Shown here: positions 8,144 to 17,684 of the stretch, one piece after another
Layout of the letters: every line of letters begins with the position of its first letter
Position numbering within the stretch: position 1 is the stretch's first letter
Assembly (NCBI RefSeq): GCF_001514115.1
Contig: NZ_KQ948473.1
Location: forward strand, 62,001-126,000
DNA from: Streptomyces olivochromogenes
Lineage (GTDB): Bacteria > Actinomycetota > Actinomycetes > Streptomycetales > Streptomycetaceae
DNA length: 64,000 nt
Direction: 5' to 3'
Translations under genes and position numbers: made by a program
The notes under the pieces: model-generated
Database searches by the model: none
Told to the model about the DNA's origin: nothing
What the model saw: only the letters and a program-made list of their open reading frames with translations

Positions 8144-9579
8144 TGCCTGAGTCCGCATCGCCCGTGACCTTTCCCCCCGCCTTCCTCTGGGGCGCGGCGA
8201 CCTCCGCGTACCAGATCGAGGGTGCGGTGCGGGAGGACGGCCGTACGCCCTCCATCTGGGACACCTTCAGCCACACGCCCGGCAAGACCGCCGGTGGTGA
8301 GACCGGTGACATCGCTGTCGACCACTACCACCGCTACCGGGACGACGTGGCGCTGATGGCGGAGCTGGGCCTGTCCGCGTACCGCTTCTCGGTCTCCTGG
8401 TCCCGGGTGCAGCCGACGGGCCGCGGTCCCGCGGTCCAGCGCGGCCTGGACTTCTATCGTCACCTCGTCGACGAGCTGCTCTCGCACGGCATCAAGCCGG
8501 CCGTCACCCTCTACCACTGGGACCTCCCGCAGGAGCTGGAGGACGCGGGCGGCTGGCCGGAGCGCGACACGGCGTTCCGTTTCGCCGAGTACGCGCAGAT
8601 CGTGGGCGAGGCGCTGGGCGACCGTGTGGAGCAGTGGATCACCCTGAACGAGCCGTGGTGCAGCGCGTTCCTGGGCTACGGCTCGGGTGTGCACGCGCCG
8701 GGCCGTACGGACGCGGCGGCCTCGCTCAAGGCCGCCCACCACCTGAACCTGGCGCACGGCCTGGGCACCACCGCGCTGAGGTCCGCGATGCCGGCCCGCA
8801 ACACGGTCGCGGTCAGCCTGAACTCGTCGGTGGTCAGGCCCCTTTCCCCGGCCCCGGCGGACCTGGCGGCGGTCCGGCGCATCGACAACCTGGCCAACGG
8901 CGTCTTCCACGGCCCGATGCTGCACGGCGCCTACCCGGAGGGCCTGTTCGCGGAGACCTCCTCGATCACGGACTGGTCGTACGTCCTGGACGGCGACCTC
9001 GCGGTGATCAAGCAGCCGCTCGACGCGCTCGGTCTGAACTACTACACCCCTGCGCTGGTGTCGGCGGCGGAGAAGTCGGCGGAGGGCCCGCGCGCGGACG
9101 GGCACGGCGCGAGTGCCTTCTCGCCGTGGCCGGGTGCGGACGGCGTCGCGTTCCACCAGACTCCCGGCGAGCGTACGGAGATGGGCTGGACGATCGACCC
9201 GACCGGCCTGCACGACCTGATCATGCGCTACTCGCGGGAGGCCCCGGGGCTGCCGCTGTACATCACGGAGAACGGCGCGGCCTACGACGACAAGCCGGAC
9301 CCGGAGGGCCGCGTCCACGACCCCGAGCGCATCGCGTACCTGCACGGCCATCTGGCGGCGGTGCGCGGCGCGATCGCCGACGGCGCGGACGTGCGGGGCT
9401 ACTACCTCTGGTCCCTGATGGACAACTTCGAGTGGGCGTACGGCTACGACAAGCGGTTCGGGGCGGTGTACGTCGACTACGCGACCCTGGCCCGTACGCC
9501 CAAGTCCAGCGCGCACTGGTACGGGCAGGTGGCGCGGACGGGTTCCCTGCCGCCGGCGGCGTCGGCCGGCGCCGCGTAG
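8143..9579 (+). CDS. bglC: BglC, GH1 beta-glucosidase
   Basis: 478 aa glycoside hydrolase family 1 enzyme, cytoplasmic (no signal peptide). It hydrolyses cellobiose and cellotriose imported by CebEFG to glucose. The acid/base Glu170 is in TLNEPW and the nucleophile Glu376 in YITENG; the substrate-binding N-terminal FLWGAATSAYQIEG is intact, and the length is typical. The start is fixed by the Shine-Dalgarno sequence inside the CebR box. It is last in the ceb locus. Together with cebR, this is the complete sensing-uptake-hydrolysis unit for cellulose breakdown products. Confidence 0.96.
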   Translation: MPESASPVTFPPAFLWGAATSAYQIEGAVREDGRTPSIWDTFSHTPGKTAGGETGDIAVDHYHRYRDDVALMAELGLSAYRFSVSWSRVQPTGRGPAVQRGLDFYRHLVDELLSHGIKPAVTLYHWDLPQELEDAGGWPERDTAFRFAEYAQIVGEALGDRVEQWITLNEPWCSAFLGYGSGVHAPGRTDAAASLKAAHHLNLAHGLGTTALRSAMPARNTVAVSLNSSVVRPLSPAPADLAAVRRIDNLANGVFHGPMLHGAYPEGLFAETSSITDWSYVLDGDLAVIKQPLDALGLNYYTPALVSAAEKSAEGPRADGHGASAFSPWPGADGVAFHQTPGERTEMGWTIDPTGLHDLIMRYSREAPGLPLYITENGAAYDDKPDPEGRVHDPERIAYLHGHLAAVRGAIADGADVRGYYLWSLMDNFEWAYGYDKRFGAVYVDYATLARTPKSSAHWYGQVARTGSLPPAASAGAA

Positions 9580-9670
9580 GCCACGGAGTCCATGGTCCGG
9601 GGGAGGCGGGGGAGGGGGCGCGGCATCTGGGGGGTGCCGCGCCCCCGACGCGGTCGAGCAGAATGGGGCG

Positions 9671-10789
9671 GTGACGCCAGTTCAGGACACCCCACCGTCT
9701 CCGAGACCCGACGATCCGACACCACGCGGGCGTCGCCCGGGAGTTGTGCCGCCCATCGTGTTCGGTGGTTGTCTGGTGCTGATCGGGGTGTGGCTGCTGC
9801 TGGGGCCCATGCTCGGAGCCCGGCACGAGGAACGGGACTTCAGGGCCGCGGTCACCTGTCCCGAGGAGAGGGACTCGACGGGTCCCGAGGACTGTCTGCG
9901 TACCGTGGGCGCGCGGATCGACCACACCGAAGTGGTGACGGGCAACAGGTCGGCGTCGTACTGGCTCTACGTCACCGAGGCCGACGGCAAGGGCGACCGC
10001 ACGCGGATCAGCGATTCCGGTCCGAAGTCCCCGAAAGCCTGGTCCGGGGTGCGGGTCCAGGTCACCCAGTGGCGGGGGAAGATCCGGTACGTCGACTTCC
10101 CTGCCGGGCGCCGGTACACGCAGGCCGACCCCCGCGACCGCTATCGGCTCTTCTACGCCGGAGGCCTCGGTCTCGGCCTCTTCGGCGTGGGAATCGTCCT
10201 GAGCGTGTTCTGGTGGTCGCGGGTGTCCGCCGTCTCTCCCCGGAGCTACCCCTGGCAGATCACGCCCGCCGCGACGGGCCTGCTCGTCCTCGTCTGCGCC
10301 GGTGTCGTGGCGCCCCTGGCGGTCGACGGGGTCGGCGCCCCGCTGCTGGTCGCCGCGTCGGCCGCGGTCCTCGTCCTGGTCGGATGCGCCGGGGCCTACC
10401 AGCTGCTGCGGCGGCGGCACCGGAGCGGTGACGACACCGTCGTGGTGACGCCGAAGGTCCCGGAGACGGAGCAGTGCTTCCAGGGTGGCGTGCTGGCCGA
10501 AGGCGGCGACAAGCGCTATGGCGGGGGCGGCTATCTGGTGGCCGGCCCAGGCCTTCTGGTGACGACCCCGGACCCGACCGGCAAGTTCGCCCGCCGGACC
10601 GTACCCGCCACCGTGGCCCCTCAGCGAGTACGCCCGCCGTACTGGACGGATCCGCACGGCGGCAACTACGGCACCGACACGCTGGTGGTGGAATGCCGGG
10701 ACGGCGACGCCCCGGTACTCATCGTGACGAAGAAGGAGAACGTGCCCTGGATACTGGGGGCACTACAGCCACCAACCACGCCATCCTGA
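9671..10789 (+). CDS. Hypothetical membrane protein
   Basis: 372 aa from GTG with a GGGGCG site close by. A Pro-rich start is followed by a membrane helix (VVPPIVFGGCLVLIGVWLLL, about 27-48). Then come an extracytoplasmic region with two Cys (about 63 and 73), a second helix (about 160-180), a helix pair at about 197-243, and a C-terminal cytoplasmic region without a recognised domain. It superficially resembles DUF3592-type membrane proteins but lacks a confident match. It stands alone between bglC and a methyltransferase. The 238 bases after it (10790-11027) contain no convincing gene or hairpin. Confidence 0.7.
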   Translation: MTPVQDTPPSPRPDDPTPRGRRPGVVPPIVFGGCLVLIGVWLLLGPMLGARHEERDFRAAVTCPEERDSTGPEDCLRTVGARIDHTEVVTGNRSASYWLYVTEADGKGDRTRISDSGPKSPKAWSGVRVQVTQWRGKIRYVDFPAGRRYTQADPRDRYRLFYAGGLGLGLFGVGIVLSVFWWSRVSAVSPRSYPWQITPAATGLLVLVCAGVVAPLAVDGVGAPLLVAASAAVLVLVGCAGAYQLLRRRHRSGDDTVVVTPKVPETEQCFQGGVLAEGGDKRYGGGGYLVAGPGLLVTTPDPTGKFARRTVPATVAPQRVRPPYWTDPHGGNYGTDTLVVECRDGDAPVLIVTKKENVPWILGALQPPTTPS

Positions 10790-11027
10790 GCGACAACGGG
10801 CGCCGCGGGTCGGCCCGGCAGAAAGTGGCCTCGGCGCCTTCGGGAATGCCCCTGGCGCGCCTGTCGAAGGGGGCCTGGGTGACCGTGCGGCGCACCCCCG
10901 GCGGGGTGGACGCGGCGTCCCGTCCCGGGTCCCCCAAAGCCTCTTCACGCCTCTCCAGGGATCCGCCCTGACCTGGCCTTTCGTGGCTTTCGGGCCTACC
11001 GTTCCCCCCATCCTGGAAGGGGACCGT

Positions 11028-11759
11028 ATGGACCGGAACATACGCACCGTCGACGATGTGCTGAAGCTGCTGGACGGCCTGTTCGAGCCGGGGGCCGATC
11101 GGTGGACGGCGGGTGGCGCCGCCTGGTGGGACGGCTTCTACGCCGACCGCTCCAAGCCCGTACCGTTCTTCGTCGCGAAGCCGGACGAGAACCTGGTCGG
11201 ATACCTCGACAAGAACCTGATCGCCCCGGGCCGCGCCCTCGATCTGGGCTGCGGGCCGGGGCGCAACGCCCTTCATCTGGCCGCCGCGGGCTTCCAGGTG
11301 GACGCGGTCGACCTCTCCCCGACGGCCATCGCGTGGGCCGAGGACCGTGCGCGCGAGGCCGGGGCCGAGATCCGCTTCCACTGCGGTGACGCGTTCGCGC
11401 TCACCGACCCCGGCTGGGGCGGCCCGTACGACCTCGTCCACGACTCGGGCTGCTTCCACCATCTGCCGCCGCACCGCCGCATCAGCTACCTCGCCCTGCT
11501 CGATCGCGTCCTCGCCCCGGGCGGCCACCTCGCCCTCACCTGCTTCGCCGCCGGCGCGATGGGTTCCGAACTCCCCGACGAGGCCTTCTACCGGCAGTCC
11601 GCACTGCACGGCGGACTCGCCTACACACCGGAGTCCCTGCGCTGGGTCTTCTCCGACCTGACCGAGGTCGAACTGCGCCGCATGCGCGACGAGCCGCCCG
11701 AGTCCGGGCTCTTCGGCGAGCCCTTCCTCTGGACGGCCCTGTTCCGCCGCGACGGGTGA
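11028..11759 (+). CDS. Class I SAM-dependent methyltransferase
   Basis: 243 aa from ATG 11028, chosen for GGAAGGGG just upstream (the frame is open from 10983). The Rossmann SAM-binding motif LDLGCGPGRNALHLAAAG (about 66-83), the acidic motif II VDAVDLSPTA, and the motif IV region YDLVHDSGCFHHLP are clear. The acceptor substrate is unknown. It is convergent with the chitinase gene, whose stop is 17 nt away. Confidence 0.88.
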   Translation: MDRNIRTVDDVLKLLDGLFEPGADRWTAGGAAWWDGFYADRSKPVPFFVAKPDENLVGYLDKNLIAPGRALDLGCGPGRNALHLAAAGFQVDAVDLSPTAIAWAEDRAREAGAEIRFHCGDAFALTDPGWGGPYDLVHDSGCFHHLPPHRRISYLALLDRVLAPGGHLALTCFAAGAMGSELPDEAFYRQSALHGGLAYTPESLRWVFSDLTEVELRRMRDEPPESGLFGEPFLWTALFRRDG

Positions 11760-11776
11760 CCCCCTGGCGGGGTCGG

Positions 11777-13258
11777 CTACTTGTACGCGCCGAACGCCTT
11801 CGAGAACGCGCCCGCGTCCTGCACGACCGAGCTGCAGGTCGCGTCGGCGGAGTTCTTCGCACCGCCCGGGCACTGCTTGTCGCGGGTGGCGGACCACATG
11901 GAGAGCCAGCCGAGGCCCTTCGACTTGGCGAAGTCGACCAGTTGGGTCGCGTCCTCGACCTTGAAGGTCTCGGCGGCGACGTCGTTGACCCCGATCATCG
12001 GGGTGACGGCGACGGTCTTCCACGCCGCGCTGTCCGACAGCCCGAGGACACTCTTCACCTGGGCCTGGGTGGCGGTGGCGGCCTGCTCGGCGTAGGTGCC
12101 CATGTCACCGTTGTACGAGGGGCCGTAGTCCATCGCCATGATGTTGACCGCGGAGATCTTCACGCCGTTCGACTTGGCGTTGGAGACCAGGTTCACGCCG
12201 TCCTGGGTCAGGCCCTCCGGCATGACGGGGAGGGTGAAGGACACGTCCAGGCCCGGGTGTTGCTGCTGGAGCTTCGCGATCGCCTTCGCCCGGTTCGTGT
12301 TCGCGGTCGTGTTCGGCAGCGCGCCGCCCTCGACGTCGAAGTCGACCTTCGTCAGGTTGTACGCGTCCACGGCCTTCCCGTACGCCGCCGCCAGCGCGTC
12401 CGCCGACGAGCAGGTCGTCGCCAGCTCCGAGCCCGAGGCGCCGCCGAAGGACACCCGGACGTCGCCGCCCTTCGCCCGCAGCGCGCCGATCTGCGACGCC
12501 ACGCCGTCACTGGCGAGGTCGGTCACCCCGCCCCACTTCGGCGTACAGCCGCCGCCGTCGGTGATGAAGGCCAGGTTGTAGTCCTTCACACCGGTGGCCG
12601 TGGCGCTGCCGACCAGGTCGAAGGCAGGGTAGAGGGAGGTGTCGACGTACGGCGCGAAGCCCGCGCCGGTCGTCGTGCCACTGCCGGTGGTCTGCGAGGC
12701 GGAGGGAGTGGGGGTGGGCGTCGAGGTGGGAGTGGACGTGGGGGTCGGGGTCGACGTGGGGGGCCGAGTGGCGGTGGGTGTCGGGGTCGGTGACTGGGTC
12801 GGGCGGCCGCTCGGCTCCGGCGTCGCGCCGTCGTCCACGGAGCACTTGGCGCCGTCGATGACACAGCCCTTCGGGTCCGCGGTGCCGTTCACGACGAAGC
12901 CGACGGTGACCGACTCACCGGCCGCCAGCCCGTCCTTGTCCCAGGACGGCGGCTTGACGGTGACGTGCTGCCCGCTCACCGTCGACGTTCCGTTCCACAG
13001 CGAACTGAGCCCGGCACCCGACGGCAGGTCGAACTCCAGCGTCCAGTCCCCCTTCGCCTGGCCGGTGTCGTTGGTGATGACGTACTGCGCGGTGTAACCC
13101 GTCGACCAGTCACTGGTCTTGGTGTACGCGGCACCGACGCCGGCCGCCAGCGCGGTCCCGGAGAACAGGAAGGCGCCACCACCGACCACGGCCGCGGCGA
13201 CGATCCCGCCTATCGCCTTGTTCCTGCCACTGACCTTGCGCCGGTGCGTAGTGCTCAT
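11777..13258 (-). CDS. Secreted chitinase (CBM2-linker-GH18)
   Basis: 493 aa. A signal peptide with KVSGRNK start and hydrophobic core is cleaved near residue 38 (GTALAAG). Residues about 40-140 are a CBM2 carbohydrate-binding module, 145-200 a Pro/Thr/Ser linker, and 205-493 a compact GH18 catalytic domain. The catalytic D-x-D-x-E is DFDVE (Asp306, Asp308, Glu310). It hydrolyses chitin outside the cell by substrate-assisted catalysis. A DasR/chitinase-type box lies about 135 nt upstream (13393). The pairing with an AA10 LPMO under similar boxes at 60 kb suggests a shared N-acetylglucosamine-responsive regulation. Confidence 0.93.
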   Translation of the reverse strand: MSTTHRRKVSGRNKAIGGIVAAAVVGGGAFLFSGTALAAGVGAAYTKTSDWSTGYTAQYVITNDTGQAKGDWTLEFDLPSGAGLSSLWNGTSTVSGQHVTVKPPSWDKDGLAAGESVTVGFVVNGTADPKGCVIDGAKCSVDDGATPEPSGRPTQSPTPTPTATRPPTSTPTPTSTPTSTPTPTPSASQTTGSGTTTGAGFAPYVDTSLYPAFDLVGSATATGVKDYNLAFITDGGGCTPKWGGVTDLASDGVASQIGALRAKGGDVRVSFGGASGSELATTCSSADALAAAYGKAVDAYNLTKVDFDVEGGALPNTTANTNRAKAIAKLQQQHPGLDVSFTLPVMPEGLTQDGVNLVSNAKSNGVKISAVNIMAMDYGPSYNGDMGTYAEQAATATQAQVKSVLGLSDSAAWKTVAVTPMIGVNDVAAETFKVEDATQLVDFAKSKGLGWLSMWSATRDKQCPGGAKNSADATCSSVVQDAGAFSKAFGAYK

Positions 13259-13392
13259 CGCGTGTGCCTGCCTTCGCCGTTCACGGGGGGATGCGGCAGC
13301 ACGCTAGCGATCCGAAACCGGGCAAAAGGCCTGATCGGGGCACCCGTTGGCGATCTTATGGTGCGCTTAAGGAAGGCATCGGGGACGGTTAA

Positions 13393-13404
13393 AGGTAGAG
13401 ACCA
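13393..13404. promoter_or_regulatory. Candidate DasR/chitinase direct-repeat box before the chitinase gene
   Basis: Reads TGGTCTCTACCT on the minus strand, 10 of 12 bases identical to the chitinase promoter repeat / DasR core TGGTCTAGACCT. Only one copy was found. Confidence 0.5.
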
Positions 13405-13411
13405 ATTCGCT

Positions 13412-14794
13412 TCACACCCGGCTCGCGCCCACGCCCCGCCTACGACGCCGCACGGACCCCCTGTGCCCGCGCCGCACCGGAGCCCGCCCGTCCAGCTGGA
13501 TCCATATGCGCACCTCGGTGCCGCCCAGCACCGACGAACCGATCCGCACGTCCCCGCCCGTCGACTCCGCGAGCCGGCGCACGATGTCCAGGCCGAGGCC
13601 GGTCGAACCGTCGCTCCCGGAACCCTTCCCGCGCGCCATCGCCGCCTCCGGGTCCACGATGCCCGGGCCCGCGTCCGACACCAGCACGATCACCGCGTCC
13701 TCGCCGTTGTGCACGTCGACCGCGAAGGCCGTGCGCTCGGGGGTGTGCCGGAACACGTTCCCGAGGAGTGCGTCGAGCGCGGCGACGAGGTCGGCCCGGG
13801 CGACGGGTATCCGTACGGGACGGTCCACTCCCGCGACCCGCACCTTGCGCCCCTCGTCCTCGGCGAGCGCCGACCAGAAGTCCATCCGCTCGCGGACGAC
13901 CTCGGACGCGTCGCACCCGGCGCCGATGACGGTCGCCGCCGTCTGCGGCTTGGCCTCCCGGGCCGTGCGGATGATCGTGTCGACCTCCCGCTCCAACTGC
14001 GCCACCGCCGCCCGCGTCTGCTCGGCGGCCGGCCCGTCACCGAGCGAGGCCGTGTTGAGGCGCAGCACGGTCAGCGGGGTGCGCAGGCGGTGCGAGAGAT
14101 CAGCGGCCAGCTCCCGCTCGTTCGCCAGGAGTTGTACGACCTGATCCGCCATCGAGTTGAACGCCACCGCCGCCAGCCGCAGTTCGTTCGGCCCCTCCTC
14201 GGGCACCCTCGCGCCGAGCTTCCCCTCGCCCAGCTCGTGCGCGCCCTCGACCAGCCGCTGTGCAGGCTGCACCATCCGTACCCCCAGCCGGTCGGCGACC
14301 GCGACCGAGCCGATGATGAGCGCGACCCCGACCGCGGCGAGCACCGCCCAGGCGGTGCCGACTCCGTTGCTGACCTCGGACTCGGGGACGTACACCTCGA
14401 CGACCGCGATCTCGCCGGAGCTCAGCGCGGTGGGCTGGAGCAGGATGGAGCCGCCGGGGACCTCGGTGGTGGAGGCCCGGCCGATGTTGCGTGTGGTCGC
14501 GATGTCCTTGGCGGCGGCGCGCTGCCGTCCGATGTCGACCGCCTTGGCGCCGTCGCTCGCCGGTATGTGCACGGCCATCCCGTCGTCCGAGCCGGCGGAG
14601 GCGACGACCCGCTCCAGCTGGTCCCGGTCGGTGGTGATGGACAGCGCGGGCGCGATGGCCGCGGCCTGCCGCTCGGCGTTCGAGAAGGCGCGGTCCCTGG
14701 CCATCTCCTTGATGACGAGGCCCAGGGGGACCGCGAAGGCCACCACGACCATCGTGGTCACCGCCACGCACACCTTGACCAGTGCCCACCTCAT
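13412..14794 (-). CDS. Two-component sensor histidine kinase
   Basis: 460 aa from ATG 14794, which overlaps the response-regulator stop as ATGA. Membrane helices at about 8-29 and 147-167 flank an extracellular sensor of about 115 residues; HAMP follows. Dimerisation/phosphoacceptor motif ADLSHRLRTPL has His235. The ATPase domain shows N-box LLGNVFRH, G1 DAGPGI (374-379) and G2 STGLGLDIV. A basic tail (RRGHRGSVRRRRRG) ends the protein. It phosphorylates the regulator encoded just upstream in the same operon. The signal is unknown, and I do not assign a named system. Confidence 0.93.
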   Translation of the reverse strand: MRWALVKVCVAVTTMVVVAFAVPLGLVIKEMARDRAFSNAERQAAAIAPALSITTDRDQLERVVASAGSDDGMAVHIPASDGAKAVDIGRQRAAAKDIATTRNIGRASTTEVPGGSILLQPTALSSGEIAVVEVYVPESEVSNGVGTAWAVLAAVGVALIIGSVAVADRLGVRMVQPAQRLVEGAHELGEGKLGARVPEEGPNELRLAAVAFNSMADQVVQLLANERELAADLSHRLRTPLTVLRLNTASLGDGPAAEQTRAAVAQLEREVDTIIRTAREAKPQTAATVIGAGCDASEVVRERMDFWSALAEDEGRKVRVAGVDRPVRIPVARADLVAALDALLGNVFRHTPERTAFAVDVHNGEDAVIVLVSDAGPGIVDPEAAMARGKGSGSDGSTGLGLDIVRRLAESTGGDVRIGSSVLGGTEVRIWIQLDGRAPVRRGHRGSVRRRRRGVGASRV

Positions 14795-15492
14795 CGCGGC
14801 GGCTCCAAGCTCGGCGGCTCCAGCTTCACGCCGACCCCGCGGAGCGTGTGCAGATAGCGCGGCCTCGCCGCCGTCTCGCCCAGTTTCCGGCGCAGCCACG
14901 ACAGATGGACGTCGATGGTCTGATCGTCCCCGTACGACTGCTGCCACACCTCGGCGAGCAGTTCCTTGCGCGCGACGACGACACCGGGCCGCCCGGCGAG
15001 AAACGCGAGCAGGTCGAACTCGCGCCGGGTGAGGTCCAGTCGGGCGCCGTCCAGCTCGGCCTGGCGGCGCAGCGGGTCGATGGACAGGCCGCCGACCCGG
15101 AGGACCGGCGACGCGGGCGTATCCCCTGTCGCCCGCGAGCGGCGCAGGACGGCGGCCATCCTCGCGGACAGGTGCTCGACCGAGAACGGCTTGGTCAGAT
15201 AGTCGTCCGCCCCGTCGTTCAGCAGGCGGACGATCTCCGTCTCGTCGTCCCGCGCGGTGGCGATGATCACCGGGACGTCGGTGATACCGCGCAGCATCTT
15301 CAGCGCCTCGGCCCCGTCCAGATCGGGCAGTCCGAGGTCCAGGATGACGACGTCGAAGGAGAAATGGGCAACCTCGCGCAGCGCCTCAAGGGCGGTGCCG
15401 ACACTGCGCACCGTGTGTGCGGCTTCGGTCAGATGCCGGATGAGAGCGCTGCGTACGAACTGGTCGTCCTCGACGACGAGCACACTTGCCAT
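14791..15492 (-). CDS. OmpR-family response regulator
   Basis: 233 aa from ATG 15492 (MASVLVVEDD); the open frame extends 17 codons further upstream without support. Receiver domain 1-118 with the acidic pocket EDD, phospho-acceptor Asp52 (DVVILDLGLPDLDG) and conserved Lys101. Winged-helix OmpR/PhoB DNA-binding domain about 130-225 (TRREFDLLAFLAGRPG, then DVHLSWLRRKLGE). It is the cognate partner of the histidine kinase, with translation coupled by the 4-nt overlap. The membrane protein at 15612 is divergent and may be a target. Confidence 0.94.
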   Translation of the reverse strand: MASVLVVEDDQFVRSALIRHLTEAAHTVRSVGTALEALREVAHFSFDVVILDLGLPDLDGAEALKMLRGITDVPVIIATARDDETEIVRLLNDGADDYLTKPFSVEHLSARMAAVLRRSRATGDTPASPVLRVGGLSIDPLRRQAELDGARLDLTRREFDLLAFLAGRPGVVVARKELLAEVWQQSYGDDQTIDVHLSWLRRKLGETAARPRYLHTLRGVGVKLEPPSLEPPR

Positions 15493-15611
15493 GCGCCGCA
15501 CCGTACGCCATCTGTGCGATGCCGGTCCGGTGCCTGTGGACAACTCGGGCCGCCGCCCTGTCCGGAGACACGGGAGACACCCGTGGGGCGCGTGAGGCAG
15601 TATGGCTGGCG

Positions 15612-16139
15612 ATGCTCAGAGGATTCGTACACGTACTGGCTTGGTCGCTCGCCACGGGCGCGGCGGTCACGCTGTCGTGGTGGGGCGTGCACACGGTCAT
15701 GACGGGGACGGCCTACGATCCGCCGCGCGCGCTGCCCATCATGGTGGGCGGGGCGGCGACACAGGAGGCCAAGGCGCTTGCCTCGTCGACGAGTCGGCCG
15801 TCGACGAGCCCGAGCCCCTCCGCCTCGAAAACGACGGCGAGTCCGCGGCCGAGCGCGACGCCGGTTCCCTCGACATCGCCCTCCGCCGACCCGAGTCCGA
15901 GCGCCTCCGCACCGGTGGGGCAGGTCAAGAGTTACGACACCGACGGGGGGCGGGCCGTCTTCGATCTCGGCACGACCTCCGCGACGCTCGTCTCGGCCAC
16001 GCCGGGTTCGGGGTGGTCGATGCAGGTGTGGAAGACGGAGTCGTGGATTCGGGTGGAGTTCACTTCGGGGGCGGACCGGGTGTCGGTGTTCTGTACGTGG
16101 CACGACGGGCCGCCGCGGGTGGAGATCGGCACGTACTAG
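15612..16139 (+). CDS. Hypothetical single-pass secreted/anchored protein
   Basis: 175 aa from ATG 15612 (MLRGFVHVLAWSLATG); the frame is open from 15486, but that part overlaps the divergent regulator. One N-terminal membrane helix (about 4-28) is followed by a Ser/Pro/Thr-rich stalk (about 55-100). A compact C-terminal domain of about 65 residues (from VGQVKSYDTDGG, with WSMQVWKTESWIRVEF) follows and is presumably extracytoplasmic. I do not recognise the domain. It is divergent from the two-component operon with about 120 bp between the starts. Confidence 0.65.
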   Translation: MLRGFVHVLAWSLATGAAVTLSWWGVHTVMTGTAYDPPRALPIMVGGAATQEAKALASSTSRPSTSPSPSASKTTASPRPSATPVPSTSPSADPSPSASAPVGQVKSYDTDGGRAVFDLGTTSATLVSATPGSGWSMQVWKTESWIRVEFTSGADRVSVFCTWHDGPPRVEIGTY

Positions 16140-16245
16140 CTCCGCCGGCTTTGCGGGTCGGGTGCGGGTGGTTCGTGGCTGGGCGCGCCCACGCGGCGGA
16201 GCCGCATATGTTCACAGCCTCGCGCCCCTCTGGGGCGCGTCATAC

Positions 16246-17163
16246 TCACCGGAACACAGAAGCCGGCGGGGCCGGGGATGCCACCGCCGCCGCGTCCAGC
16301 ACCGGCAGCGCTCCCCCGGTGAAGTCGGTGAGTTGTCTGCCGTGTTCGAGTCTCGCCGGGTGGGGGTCCGAGGCGGCACGGCGGGTGAGTTCGGCCAGGG
16401 GCAGGGGGTGGCCGGAGGCCACGAGGACGGCGTTGCCGAAGCGTTTGCCGCGCAGGACCGTGGGGTCGGCGATGAGGGCGAGTTCGGGGAAGACGGTCGC
16501 GGCGGTGGCGATCTGGCCGCGCAGGTGGGCCAGCGGGGGGCCGTCGGCGAGGTTGGCGGCGTACAGGCCACCGGGTTTGACGGTTCTGCGGACGTCGGTG
16601 AGGAACTCGACCGAGGTGAGGTGTGCGGGGGTACGGGCGCCGCTGAACACGTCCGCTATCACCAGGTCCGCCCAGCCGTCGGGGACCTTGGCGAGGCCTT
16701 CGCGGGCGTCCAGGGAGCGCACGCGGATACGGGCGTTCGGGTCCAGGGGGAGTTCGCGGCGGACCAGTTGGACGAGGGCCCCGTCGCGTTCGACGACCTG
16801 CTGGGTGGAGCGGGGGCGGGTCGCGGCGGTGTAGCGGGCGAGGGTGAGGGCGCCGCCGCCGAGGTGGACGGCGTGCACGGGCTTGCCGGGCGGGGCCACG
16901 AGGTCGATGACGTGACCGAGGCGGCGCTGGTACTCGAAGCTCAGATGGGCCGGGTCGTCGAGATCGACGTGGGACTGCGGGGCGCCGTCGATGAGGAGGG
17001 TCCAGGCACGCGGGCGGTCCCGGTCGGGTATCAGCTCGGCGAGGCCGCCCTCGACCGTCTCGACGACGGCGGCGGCGGACGTCTGCCCGCGGCGCGAACC
17101 GCGCGACGCCTCACGCGCCGCGCCCTGCGCGTCGTCGGACCGCTTGTTCCTCGACCTTCCCAT
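16246..17163 (-). CDS. Spermidine synthase-like protein
   Basis: 305 aa from ATG 17163 (MGRSRNKRS). A basic N-terminus is followed by a Rossmann domain of the polyamine aminopropyltransferase type: HAVHLGGGALTLARY nucleotide-binding loop, then QQVVERDGALVQLVRR, then DGWADLVIADVFSG. Actinobacterial members of this fused-less family are annotated as spermidine synthase-like or methyltransferase-like, and true aminopropyl transfer is unproven. It is followed by about 100 bp with nothing recognised, towards 16139. Confidence 0.78.
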   Translation of the reverse strand: MGRSRNKRSDDAQGAAREASRGSRRGQTSAAAVVETVEGGLAELIPDRDRPRAWTLLIDGAPQSHVDLDDPAHLSFEYQRRLGHVIDLVAPPGKPVHAVHLGGGALTLARYTAATRPRSTQQVVERDGALVQLVRRELPLDPNARIRVRSLDAREGLAKVPDGWADLVIADVFSGARTPAHLTSVEFLTDVRRTVKPGGLYAANLADGPPLAHLRGQIATAATVFPELALIADPTVLRGKRFGNAVLVASGHPLPLAELTRRAASDPHPARLEHGRQLTDFTGGALPVLDAAAVASPAPPASVFR

Positions 17164-17237
17164 CCTGCCATTATCAGGGCGTACAGGGAGGTCGGCGCAG
17201 CGGCAACCCGTGGGGGCGCCGCCCGGTGTCTCTGGTG

Positions 17238-17684
17238 TCAGCGGCAGTTGTCCGCGGCCTCGATCAGCCGGGCCGCCTCGCCCAGCGCCGCCCGCAGCAC
17301 GGTCGGGTCGGTCGCGAGGTCCGCGTCGCCGGGCGGCAGCAGCCAGTCCGAGCCCTCGACCGGGGGCTCGGGTGCCACCAGGCTGAGGCCGCGGCCGTTG
17401 GTCTGGGTGCAGGTGCTGCCCGGCATGTCCCATGCGTCCGCGGTGCCGGGCGGCACCAGGAAGCCGAGGGTGTCGCAGCCGTCGTCGAGCAGGACGGGCC
17501 CGACGGAGTCACAGGACCCGCGGCGGAGGATGTCGACCGCCTCCAGCCCCTGGCGCGCCGGAACGGTCACGAGGTCGCAGTCGGCGACCGGCTCCGGTGG
17601 GGCGTCGCACTCGGGGGCCGGCCTGTGCTCGGCGGTCGTCAGCGGCGTACGAAACTCGGTGCTCTCCATCCCGGCCTCCAACAC
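17238..17684 (-). CDS. Small conserved hypothetical protein
   Basis: 148 aa from GTG 17684, which has GAGGGG well placed upstream; an internal ATG at 17669 is possible. It is acidic, with several Cys residues (at least six), a GFLVPPGTADAWDMPG segment and WLLPPGDAD. I do not recognise a characterised family. The VPPGT/PPGD phrases recall Streptomyces proteins related to the N-terminus of primase-polymerases, but this is weak. The 285 bp up to the next, divergent gene contain promoter-sized AT-richer sequence around 17790-17850. Confidence 0.6.
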   Translation of the reverse strand: MLEAGMESTEFRTPLTTAEHRPAPECDAPPEPVADCDLVTVPARQGLEAVDILRRGSCDSVGPVLLDDGCDTLGFLVPPGTADAWDMPGSTCTQTNGRGLSLVAPEPPVEGSDWLLPPGDADLATDPTVLRAALGEAARLIEAADNCR

